Positions 10,912 to 21,758 of a stretch of DNA of 64,000 nucleotides are shown here, one piece after another. Below the pieces are notes generated by a model. That model was not told the origin of the DNA, ran no database searches, and was given only the letters and a program-made list of their open reading frames with translations. The position numbers were made by a program, and so were the translations under genes. Source of the stretch: Pseudisothecium myosuroides (Eukaryota > Streptophyta > Bryopsida > Hypnales > Lembophyllaceae); contig OX637293.1 in NCBI GenBank assembly GCA_951799445.1, positions 10,230,001 through 10,294,000 of the forward strand, written 5' to 3'. Numbering within the stretch: the stretch's first letter is position 1; every line of letters starts with the position of its first letter.

Positions 10912-13105
10912 CCCCTGAGCGCCCCCACCTGAAACCCAAAATCTTGCCACAGAAGACCACCCTTCAGGGAAATTGCCCTCACGGATCCAAAACTCAAATC
11001 GGGAAAACTTCACCGCTGAAATTGCAAAAGTGCTGCGCTGTACAGGTGTGCTGAAATTTGTAGCACTTTTTACCAATTGAATGCGGAGATTATAACAGTC
11101 AAAGGCCCGTTGATTGTTACAAAAGTCACGAAATTAGGACGGGTCCCTCACTTCGGAACCTTCTGCCAGCCCGAGTAGGTGGCCCCTCCCTCTGAAATTT
11201 TGGCAGAGGGTGCGCAAAGCAAGTACCTCGCTGGCCACCAATTTTTAGAATTTTTTGACACCGGCAAGTCACCTTTCCGAAGTCACAAATCGATGAGCCA
11301 AACACCGCAGACTGGAAATCAGACCAGAGCAGGTACTGCTCTGACTTACACGTTGGAACTTGTGTCAGAGGTACAAGCCTGCCACCTCAGAACTCCCGCC
11401 ACTGTACGCCAACAGATACCTTCAGCTTAAGCACAGGATTCTCGAATTAGGATTAGTACTCAGGATTCTCGAATTGGCTTGGATCTCTTGAATGTTGGAG
11501 AGTGCGTCGCGACTTCGACGAGCTGAGAGTTTTTTCATGGTCATGAGAAAGTGACGGTGAGGAGCCTGTTGTTGTGAGACGGTTGTTTGGAATGTTTGAA
11601 GTTGGGTGCTAGTTGGTGATGGACCATGTTGTCAAACGGTGATGCCCTCCCGGTGCGTCCATCATGATTCCCACAGACTAAATTTTCAGCTGAACTAGCT
11701 AAAACATGGCTGATCTCAACGGAAACCGTGAGAAGAAAAAATTATTGCCCACGCTAAATCTCCAACATATTAGCAAAGAAAGGTGAGAGAAGAAATGTAT
11801 GCCGATACAAAAAGCTCCGACGTATTAGCAGAAAGAGGAGAGGAGCTACGGTTGCTTCAAAGTTCAAAAGAATCGCCATTGCAATGACTTCAAGAAATGC
11901 TCCCAAAAATTTCTACTGCAAAAATGAAATAAGAGAGTCTCGGAGAGTTTGTTACTGCTGCTTGACGAAGCCCTCGCTTCTTCACATACTCAAAGAAACC
12001 CTGGTGTGAGCAACAATTCTTCGGCTGCTAGCCTAGTCATACCAATCCACAAGCTTTCTTGAGAGGTACCAACACTTCAGTAATCAGTACTAACACCTTC
12101 TTGGTAACATGTTCAATAATACAGACTTGTATGAAGTAGCCTTGGAAGAAATTTCATGGTTGTTCGACTCCCAAGACTTTTAGTTTGTCCTTAGATTCTG
12201 TAAGATAAGCACATCAAATTTTGACCTTGTCACTAAAATTGCACACCTTCTGAACATGGTTTTGAGTATACCTACTATAATGAACAGTTTGAAGATTCAT
12301 AATTTATTCAATGTTCATACAGTGTCCAAATACTACTACTGGAATCTCTCGATAAGTGTACAGTACGTAGTTTGTGAGCATGTGCATAATTAGATATGGT
12401 TTGAACTTACTCTCGGTACTGAACCTCTTTTCTATCCATCATTTCAATCCTTTTTTTCTCCTCCATTTCAGGCATCAGTTCTTCAGCTATATCGTAATTC
12501 AATTTTGCGCCACTCCTTCCGGCAGAGCCCTGACTTCCCCCAATGGCAGCGCAAGCTTCAGTGTTTCCGCGCACTCTCTCTTGTTCGTACCCCAGCCATG
12601 GTGCCGACTCTGGAACAAACCTGTAACCCCTTTCGCCGCCAAATGCTATACGCCTAATGCGATCTCCAAGTCGTGCTCGCCCACACCTCCAACGATGATT
12701 GAGCCTCGCGTACCAGTAAATTGTCACCTCCCAAATGGCGCAGAAGAACCAGACAAAGCCGGCGGCTGGATAAATGCTGGGCGCGATGCCAACGAGGACA
12801 AACCCCGATGCGCGCCCAAACCCCTCCAACGGTATCAAACCGGCCCTTGCCGGTAGTCCCGGTCGACTGATTTGGGCTCAGTTTCCCAAAAACGTGATTT
12901 CGATGCACAGCACGATTCTTTTGGGCACCCACAATGATGCACAATACGTGGAACCACCATCACCCCCCCTCCGGGACATCATTACTGTACTGTACCCCCC
13001 CTCCTTTCAGTACAAGTTCCAAGGCAGTACACTTTGGATTTTGACCTTATTTGCTCAAAATAAGATTTTGGGCACCCTCATTTTCGCCCCTGGGGCGCTC
13101 AGGGG
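10912..13105. mobile_element. 2.2-kb TTAA element with GC-rich ends
   Basis: TTAA at 10908-10911 and 13106-13109 flanks a perfect 14-bp inverted terminus, CCCCTGAGCGCCCC, at both ends. The sub-terminal 500 bp on each side is GC-rich while the middle (about 11430-12370) is AT-richer, so the centre may be a secondary insertion. The termini differ from the CCCCTAAAG family but share the CCCCT start and TTAA target. No transposase-like ORF is seen. A 143-codon ORF of unknown origin is carried on the minus strand (12407-12838). Confidence 0.65.
12407..12838 (-). CDS. Unassigned hydrophobic/basic ORF inside TTAA element
   Basis: This is a 143-codon open frame on the minus strand with a hydrophobic segment (IYPAAGFVWFFCAIWEVTIY) followed by an arginine-rich stretch (RWRCGRARLGDRIRRIAFGG). 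This pattern looks more like a membrane-protein exon than random GC-rich sequence. I do not recognise a family. The overlapping plus-strand ORF (12374-12856) is proline/serine-rich and reads like the complement. If real, this is probably a host gene fragment carried by the TTAA element that contains it. A chance ORF in GC-rich DNA remains quite possible. Confidence 0.25.
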   Translation of the reverse strand: MIPLEGFGRASGFVLVGIAPSIYPAAGFVWFFCAIWEVTIYWYARLNHRWRCGRARLGDRIRRIAFGGERGYRFVPESAPWLGYEQERVRGNTEACAAIGGSQGSAGRSGAKLNYDIAEELMPEMEEKKRIEMMDRKEVQYRE

Positions 13106-13489
13106 TTAACAGCGAGCAAAGAATTCTGCCTCTAGAGAAGTACAGTACAGTTCCTCAACATTACCAGCACCATAGTACAATCTTATTTGCATGTGATATG
13201 CTATCTTTTGTATTATTTTAGAGTCTCTTAGTTCAGTGAAAAAGCTTCTGTGTGGAAGCCCACTCTGTATTTCTAGGATTCAGACTTTCTAGGATTCTTA
13301 ATTGGGTGACTGAACTTGTGCAGGTTTGAAACGATGTTGTACAAGTTGGAAACTATGAAACTATGGATCACAAGGTAGCAGAAAAGCAAGGGACATTAGT
13401 TTAGGGTTTAGGATTTTACTATAATCCATACCTTAAGACAGTTTGTTTTTTTGTTTGTTTTTTTGTTTGTTTTGTTTGTCATGTCGAGA

Positions 13490-13960
13490 TCTCCCGGACC
13501 ATGCGTCCCCGGGGGGGTGCTTGGTACCGTCAGAAAGCCCTCGGCGAGGAGGGGTGCATAGGCTTGGTTTCACTGCGTTTGGAGTTAAAGTGCAGAGGTT
13601 ATTAAATTTCAAAGTATTTATGGATCAAAAAAATTAGGAAATTACTTTTACTTTGTTTTTTGTCGCGTTCTTTGTACCGTGGGAAAGCTCTCAGCGAGGA
13701 GGGGTGCACGGGCTTGATTTTGTGGCGTTTGGACCTACGGTGCAAAAGTTATGGATTTTTGAGTTATTTTTGGATCTTAAAAATTATTAAATTATGCTAA
13801 ATCAAGTATCTTTTGAACCGTGTGTCAATTTGTCACATTCTTGGTACCATTGGAAATCCCTCAACAAGGAGGGATGCACGGGATTTGTTTCATGGCATTT
13901 GAACTTTGGAGCTACAGTAGGAAAGATCTTATTTTTTGAATTACTTTTGATTTTTAAAAT
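13490..13960 (+). repeat. Three diverged tandem units, about 150-170 bp
   Basis: Three successive units share the core GGTACCRTNRGAAAGCYCTC followed by GAGGAGGGRTGCAYGGG and a GCGTTTGGA-like block. The cores start at 13524, 13674 and 13844, giving spacings of 150 and 170 bp. A T/G-rich tract, (TTTTTTTGTTTG)n-like, lies just upstream at 13442-13481. No coding potential is evident. Confidence 0.6.
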
Positions 13961-14399
13961 GACTTTTAATTTTGTTTTGGTTGTGGCATTGGCACAGGGC
14001 TACACTAGTTGTTTTGAAAGTAGCCTCATGACATTGATGACTTGTACTAAAAACGATTTTAAATTGAATTGTAATCTGAATCTTAATAGAAGGAGAAACT
14101 GGTCCTCTGTGTAAGATGATAGTATATCGGTGGGAAAGAGATTTATTTCCTTGCATTTTTAAGTCATTTTGAATTGGACCTTATGATCAATTTCAAGAGT
14201 GTTCAGTGATTTGCACATGTAGCTGGTAATAGCAATTCTCTCAGTTGGATGATATATACTCTTGGCTTTTTTTAGATCTATGTCTATGTTAGTAATCTCC
14301 TTGGCTTTACAACTCCTAAAAATAATCCCCATCTATATGTTGCAAGAACACGTTTTTTGATGTAGACGTGAAATATTGTTTTTGCGGGTGATTCTTTGG

Positions 14400-15048
14400 G
14401 GCCCACACGTCTTGTTTAAATGTAAAAATTGCATTCAAAAATGAATACTACAAGTTAGTTTTCCAAAAAGATGTTTAGATTGTCCAAAAAGAATATTGTC
14501 CATAACTTTCTCATTACTAGTCCAAATAGAATGAATCAAAGTTTCACATGTAAGTACACAAAATATAATATTTAATCCTTGAAGGACATGAAAGCCCTTT
14601 GTGGTTATATAGCTTATTATAAATTTGGTAGTATTTGATCAGAAAGACATTGACCAAATACTTTTTGTTACCAATTAAATTAATGATCATGATAGTACAT
14701 AAATAATAGTGTATCACAATTCATATATTAAACCAAAATTGAAGAATTATAAGGCTAAATACAGGTTGTGTAGAGGGACTCTAAGGTCCTTTCAAGGGTT
14801 ATAAAAAAAAATTGAAAATTTTTATTTTGGCTTTTTGTGATTTTTTGTGTTGCTTGCCGACCTCCATTTTTGGCTTCGGATGTCATAACTTTTGCTTTAG
14901 GGCACCAATTGAAAAAAAATTATACTTCTAGAAAAATGATGCATATTTCCATCTTCAATAAGTGTTTCAAAAAATAATGATGCAAATTGAAAATGTAGGT
15001 ACCTACCCTCCCTAGAGTCCCCCCAAGGGCCTCTTGGTCCTTTAGGGA
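14400..15048 (+). mobile_element. Right half of a 919-bp-type TTAA element
   Basis: From about 14430 the sequence follows 9320-9715 of the complete copy: GCATTCAAAAATGAAT, TGTCCATAACTTTCTCATTA, then the ATAACTTTTGCTTTAGGGCACC block. It ends TCCTTTAGGGATTAA at 15038-15052. It is interrupted by a nested 223-bp element at 14576-14798. The left half is lost. Confidence 0.6.
14576..14798. mobile_element. 223-bp MITE nested in a TTAA element
   Basis: It starts TCCTTGAAGGAC after TTAA (14572-14575) and ends GTCCTTTCAAGGG before TTAT, so the ends are inverted repeats of about 13 bp with an expected TTAA site that has one change on the right. It splits the two conserved blocks of the surrounding element, which dates it as the younger insertion. 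It is non-coding. Confidence 0.55.
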
Positions 15049-15052
15049 TTAA

Positions 15053-17141
15053 AGTCCAAATTACATGGCATTGAATGATGTATTTTGCCCATGTTGCTAC
15101 TTTTATTTCTTAGAGAAATTTCAAATTAATAAGATTATAACTTATTTTTGTATTCACCAATTTATTTCACTTATTATAATGAAAAATACAACAATGAAGG
15201 CATATAAGTAAAGCCACAAATGTTGCTTCTAATAATTTATGTATCCTTCCATATACTACAAAAAAAAAATTGTTGTTGTTTTGTGTGTATTGCTTTATGT
15301 ATAATTGAATTATTTTAATAAATACTCTGTATGTAAGAAGAGAGTACATGAGGACTCATTTGAGGCATATACAATTTAAAATTCAAAAATATCTACTATA
15401 AAAACAAATGAAATTTATCCCTAATAATGAGAATGTTTAAAAAGAAAAATTCATGTCTAATGCTTTTTTTCTATTTTTTCTTTTTCTTTTCATTGATGAA
15501 CCAAAATTTTGTGAGTATTTTTAAAAGATCATTTTGAACATATACATTGTCCATAAATTTAAAAAAATCCAAGGATGCAGATAGACTCATCTTTGAAAAT
15601 TTGGAACAAACAAATTCTGCATGAGAAAATGACATCCCTTAAGATGACCAACTCCATCCTCTATACAATGGACTTCATATGGTAGGGTCAGATTGATGAC
15701 AAAAATATCCAAATAGCCTCCATAAACGCAAACAATGACCTACTGGATGCACCCTTAGGATCAACTACAAGCCTTGAGATGCAGTACGGACTTTGCAATA
15801 CTAGTGGTAAAGAGTATGTGATCTCAATTACCACTTTTCTCAAACACATGGCAATGCAAGATGCACAATGTCTAACCTAGATCAGAATTGATATACATTT
15901 AGGGATTCCTAAAGCATGTGGCTAAGTAAAGTAGATAAAGGACTAGATAAAGAATGTGCAAGAGTTTGAAAAGACAAAGAAGCAAATCAAATCAATTCCC
16001 CTTATATATGAGCTTACAAATTGACTGTGGCTCAACCTCTAATCTTGAGGTCCCTACAAGAGTAAGATCCAAGCTACGAACATATCCATTCCATTTGCCA
16101 TCAGTGATCACAAGCACAAAGACAACAATGGCCAAGCGACACTAGCAACTAACATGCAAAGTTAAGGTGCTTCAACTTAATTGAAGAATAACGGCAAATC
16201 TTTTGGAAATTTATACATCACTTTAGAGCTCAAAGTGGCGCAAATCAAATTTAAAAATTTAAAAATATATATTTAAAAATGATAATTAATTAATATTATC
16301 GGACTTGGCAATCTTTTGACCTCGTCAAATTGTTGATATAGCAAAGTTCCTATGTTCCCCATAGTCCAGAAGCTCAAAGAACTTGTAATTTTGCGTAAAC
16401 CTCAAAAACATCTAATAATAGTTTCAAGTATAAACATGATGTTTTAACCAACTTATAGTGTTTAAAGGGCAATGGTTGGTAGTTCCAAGTTCCAAGGCAT
16501 TTCACATGTTTAAGTTTTCCAAATTGGATTCGTTTTGCCTATTTGTACGTGAAAGTCTGAGCCTTTAAGGTTGTGTAATTTTTGTATTATCAATGAGATG
16601 GATTCTATTTGTTAAATTGGAATGTGTGTATTATATTGAATACTTAGATATTTGTATAGGAGTGTTACTTGTCTAAATTGAATGTGTCCATGAATTGATC
16701 AATGTATTCTTTTTCCAAGTAGGCATGATCTTGAGTCTATATGTGTTTGTTCAATCTGAAATTTGCCTAATTGTAAAATGCGGATTGTCAAATTCACTTG
16801 GAATTTTATTGTTTTGGTTTAGTGTACCATTATGGATTATGTTGTAGTATAATATGGTGAAGTATAGATGTCTATAGTACCAAATTGGAATCTATTTTGC
16901 TATGTGTATTGTAGTCTTGATTAGAAATTAATGACAATATTGGATTTGTTTTTTGGCTTTTATACTAGTTGGTTGTAAAATCATGTTGTATGTATAGTGG
17001 GTGGGTGGGTGGGTGGGTCGTAATTAGAAGTTTGATAAATTGTAATACATCTTCAAAAACAATTCAATTCAACTTTAGAACTATAAATTTTATTTGTTGT
17101 GTAAGAAATGAAAAATGAATCTGAGTTGGTAAAGAAAGATT
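15053..17141. other. AT-rich intergenic DNA, no gene seen
   Basis: No ORF here has a recognisable product. 15640-16140 is less AT-rich and could be very decayed coding DNA, but every frame is broken. 16330-16600 resembles 4050-4260 (see the 3274-6913 entry). A run of five GGG tracts lies at 16998-17018. Confidence 0.3.
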
Positions 17142-17365
17142 TATTACAAGAGAGAGATGGATGTTTTAAGTGAGTTTTTAAGTATAGTCTTAGATATAAG
17201 ATTTTAAGTAATGACCTTTAAGGAGATTTTCAGCAAAATTTTACTTAAAACACATGCGTTTTAAGTAAAATTTTGCTGAAAATCTCTTTAAAGGTCATTA
17301 CTTAAAATCATATGTCTAGGACTATACTTAAAAACTCACTTAAAACACCCCTTTCTCTTGTAGTG
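17142..17365. mobile_element. Foldback MITE with CACTA-like right terminus
   Basis: Almost the whole element is one inverted repeat. The left arm starts TACAAGAGAG at 17145 and the right arm ends TCTCTTGTAGTG at about 17365; the arms are about 100 bp and meet at an ACATGC spacer near 17256. Arm identity is very high, with only scattered mismatches. The right end read inward is CACTACAAGAGA, the classic start of CACTA (En/Spm) elements; the left end (TATTACAAGAGA) has drifted. The transcript could form a long hairpin. Confidence 0.6.
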
Positions 17366-20102
17366 GTTGCAAGAAAAAATATAGCAAATCAATTTGCAAT
17401 GATGAATGTATTCAGGACAATTTAGTGACAAAAAAGCCTAGTAGTATTAAAAAAGAGAAATAAATAAGCTTGTGTAAAGATGTTAAATCTGCATTGGAAA
17501 ATGTTGAGTTGCTGAAGAATGCAAATTGGAAGATAAATTAATCTCACTCTTGTGACCTTTAAAAGTGGATAAACAAATTGTGCAATTAGATCAAATTGAA
17601 AGGGAATGATAGTATTTACCTAGTTAGAAGGAATTATTTAAGCCATTGGTTGGATTTTCTAGTTTGAATTATCTGCTAACAGACCTAATCAAACTTAATG
17701 TTGGAATTTATTTTTTCAATTTTGGATATATTGAATCTTACTAAAATTACCATTTAGAGGCATCAACAGCTTTTTCATGGGCAACTTCATGTATCCAAAC
17801 GTGGTTTTTGTTCACCTAGAGGATGCAAAATATCATTGAAAAGAATTTGTGGGAGAAATTTCATGAGCCCCTAAACCATCATCTTTATGAAAATAATGTG
17901 GTTGGTAGAGAATCTATGGCACAATAAGCTCTTACAAAACATTTGCAAGTTGCTATTTACACTTGAAGACTTTGACTTTTTCAACATGGGGTGGTTGCAA
18001 GAAACTAATAATGTTTTTTTTAATTCTACTTTGGCTTGTTTTTGGCTAGTACTCCTGATACTATGAGCTTTTGGAAATGAAATTTTAAAAATAAAATAAA
18101 AATAAGAATAATTAGTATAATACTAAAAATAACATATCACAAAAATTTAGACTTAGAAAAAATCTAGATCAAAAGTTATTCATGTAAAAGAGTGAACTAA
18201 AATTTTGAAGAAAATAGACACTTTGACATATTATTTTGTAAAAATCAAGAAAAAAATTGAAAAGAAACTAAAAATTGTCCATTTAGGAGGACTTCGTAGA
18301 AAAGAGATTTCACTAAAAAATGACCTTGAAACTATCTTCAACGTTTAGAAATGTGCGCGCAAAAGAGCCCTATTTGCACAAATGTGGAGGACATAAATAC
18401 AATATATTTTTAGATGCCCCTTGGTAGGAACATACCCACCTATTGTGAAAATAGACCACCAAATTTCAGCTCTAGATCATTGAATTTGGGTACTCCTTTT
18501 TTCTAAAATCTCTAAAATCGAAAATGTGACAAACTAAATAAAATTAATTTTAAATATAAAATTAATTTTAAATTAAAAAAATATGGGATATGATTAAATT
18601 CAAGACAACCATCTCCATTAAAATTTCAAATTCATATGAGTTGTGCTTCAAAAGTTATTGTGAAAGAACGCTATGGCACTTCCTCCTATGACAAATAACC
18701 AATACCATTTTTTCTTGCAACAACCCCATGCACTTCATGTGTTTCTTGCAAATGAACCTACTACAACCTCCATAGGACAACATGACATACATTGTGCCCC
18801 GAAATGACCTCTACACAATAATCAACTTCCATATCATTGAGCACAACTTCAGAAAGATTGACTAACCATATTTGATCATTGTCGCAATCGAATAGAATTA
18901 CATGCAATTATTTAGGTTAAGCATTCAATTACTTGTCAAAAGAAATCCTCCCCTCCCAAGGAACTGTAATTTTTTCTATTTTTCAAATTCTATAAGAGGA
19001 TGAAAATCATACTCATCAAGAATATGCACTCCTTCTTTGACCTAATTGATGGTGTTGTTGGAAAGGTTTACAATATCCTTTTCCAATATCTAGACTCTCT
19101 GCAATAGACATCCATAGGCTTGCCTACAAGGGTCGTTGTTGATTACTCAGTTTCATCACTGGCCAATCTAACCTTTTTGACACTCCAAGTGGCCAACTTG
19201 CCCAAAAAAAGAATATGCATCGCATCTATTTCCAAACTCATGCACTATTTACAAGAGATGAAAGGAATATAATCACAATAAGTCATTTAAAATAAAGTTA
19301 GAGGTTGCAGTAGCCTTTGATTCCAACCTTCTACTCTTACCGACTATAAGGGCCATTGCCAAATGTATCACCATCTAATCATTGACCTAGGATCTTTTGC
19401 ACAAGAGATGAATCTTCAAAAATCCATTTTACCATTGGAATCTAAGCATGATTTCAACCCTAAAACACCTTACTTTTGCCATAGATGCCTTTTTCTAGTC
19501 CATTGTAAGTTTGTGAAACTTGCCATTTGACAATTGAGGTTTCTATGACTTCTTGGAACAACTAAGAAATTGAAACTTATCTTTGGAAAATAACTTAGAG
19601 ATCTCATTAGGATTCCCTTGAACTGTTTTAGAAAAGATTTAATACGTGCGAGGTAGATTAGGCATTTCGAGAGATATTTACAAAGTATTCTATACTTTCA
19701 CTACTTGTAGTTTCAGCCTATATACATGCAAGATTTTGAAGAATTTTAGGTACTCTACTCTATTTTGGACCAAATACCATATTGGTATGTACAATACTTA
19801 TTTTGATTTAACAGTCTTTTTTGGGATTTTTTCACATAAAACTTAACTTAAAACAAAAAACAAAAAAGAAGAAAATTAAGTCTCAAGCAACAAATTGGGA
19901 GTTCAAAAAACTAGGACTTCAACAAACCTTAAATGAGTTGGCATTCTCTCTATCATTTGATTTGGTGGATAGGACTATCCAAAAATCACCATAAAAAAAT
20001 TAGATCCAACTCAAATTTTACAAAATTCAATATGAAATTGCAATAAAAAATCACCTCATGTCTATCAATAAATAAATGATATAATTCTAGCACATAGTAA
20101 GA
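17366..20102. other. AT-rich intergenic DNA, no gene seen
   Basis: I find no supported gene, RNA or complete mobile element. 18600-19640 has a slightly more complex composition and could be an ancient retroelement remnant, but all frames are interrupted and no motif is legible. Confidence 0.3.
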
Positions 20103-20252
20103 TAAATTGCTCCATTCAAGGTGAAATGGAGGCAAGCCCATTGTGAGCTAAATTATGTTAGTGGTGTACATTTCAAAATTTGAATGTATACTAGTAACAT
20201 AATTTAGCCCACAGTGGGCTTGCTCTCATTTGGTCTAGAATGGGATAGTTTA
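20103..20252. mobile_element. 150-bp foldback MITE
   Basis: The arms run from TAAATTGCTCCATTC at 20103 to GAATGGGATAGTTTA ending about 20252. The best-matched part is GCAAGCCCATTGTGAGCTAA-ATTATGTTA opposite its complement around 20187-20222, a 29-bp pairing with two mismatches. The spacer is about 30 bp. It is non-coding. Confidence 0.6.
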
Positions 20253-21429
20253 CCATATAAACAAGATCAATTATTTTTTCATTATCTCTATAAATTAGAG
20301 AGTAGTTGGTAAGAGTAGAATACTGTGAATTTTTTCTAATTTTATCCATTGATATAACTTGAATTCACAACGCGATTTCCTGAGAGACATCCACAAGGTA
20401 GAAATATCTAAAAAGCAACATTTTGTGTTTTTCAACACCTAAAAAATGACCTCGAATGAACACTTCTAAGTCTCAAAACCACAAACTTTCAAATGGAACC
20501 AATGAGAGGTGAAGATTTTTTTGAAGCAACCAATGAAAGTTGAGACATTTTGTTCTTCAAAGTTATCCATTCAAAGTGAGTCTACTATTAAGTATAGACT
20601 ACCCTACGTATTCAACTTTGAAAGTTTGGAAAACTTATTACTAGAATGTCTTCAAATTACAAAACCACTTGCATTGCATTTCTCTTGAAATTTCTAATAA
20701 TCTCATCAAATTTTTTTGTCATTCTGACCTTTGAGATAGTGGTACCAAAAAAGTGTTGTATTTAGATGTTTCTACCTTAGATTGCATCTTTGTTGAATAT
20801 TTAGTTCAACTTTGTAGCAAAAACAAGAACTGTCACAAATTAAAACAATCCTAGATCAACCCTAGGCACTTTCACATTAGTATTTTAAGCTAACTACATT
20901 ACATCATCACAATTCTTGCCAAATTGCAATTTCACAAATATTTTCTCCACCTTCAAACAAATATTTGCATGTTTTTTTATACCAATTTTCATTGATCATA
21001 TTGTAAAATGCATATTCAAAAGGGTCCAGAATTTATATCACCACAATCACTGAAGACCATTGTATGTGTTCATTGCAACTTACAAAAAATTGTGCCCCCA
21101 AAAGCCTCAAAGAAAGCCTCAAAACTACTTAAAAAAACAGGAGTTTCCAATATTTCAGGATAAACGGAGTATTCAATATCTATGAAGCTGCTTATAACAA
21201 AATAGTGACCTCCTATGTACAAGCAACTATGAGGAGCTGGATAACGATAATATGAATCCACAAAGCACTCGCAATCTGTACAACGACAATACTGTGACAA
21301 CAATGTACAGTAATCTTTCAGTGGGAACCAAGGCTCGCAGCCCAAAATGATCAGAGCTGAGGAACCAGGATCTGATGGTCCTGGACCTGGCAATCAAGAC
21401 GAGGAGAATTGGAATGTGAACCCTGAAAA

Positions 21430-21758
21430 CAACCACCTAATGCGGCATAAAAAATTTATAAATAACAGACTTGGCTAGTAGCATTGGCCACGATCTCCTT
21501 CAAATCCATATCCTCTACATTTAACTCCACGAGAATGCAGTATGCTGCATCAAGAACATTTTGTTGAACTTTGATTACCTCAAAGTGCAGCTACGATTGT
21601 TAAAAGGGATGGCAAGATTCCAGATCCTGGCACTCCGTGCTCAAAGATCCAATGTGAGTCGACATTATACTTCCAGTTGATGAGCTTTGGTTTCACCAGC
21701 CAGCGTCAAATCCATAGAATACAGGTTTGGTTATGAGGCCACGGGCCACTACCTGGGT
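21430..21758 (-). other. Probable NHX 3' untranslated region
   Basis: This lies immediately downstream of the antiporter stop at 21759. ORFs at 21070-21436 on the same strand have no family resemblance and are taken as 3' UTR or flanking sequence. No clear polyadenylation signal was pinned down. Confidence 0.3.

Noticed and set aside
21070..21436. Two overlapping minus-strand ORFs downstream of NHX
   Set aside because: They lie past the NHX stop and read as 3' UTR or flank; no domain, no intron signals supporting an extra exon.
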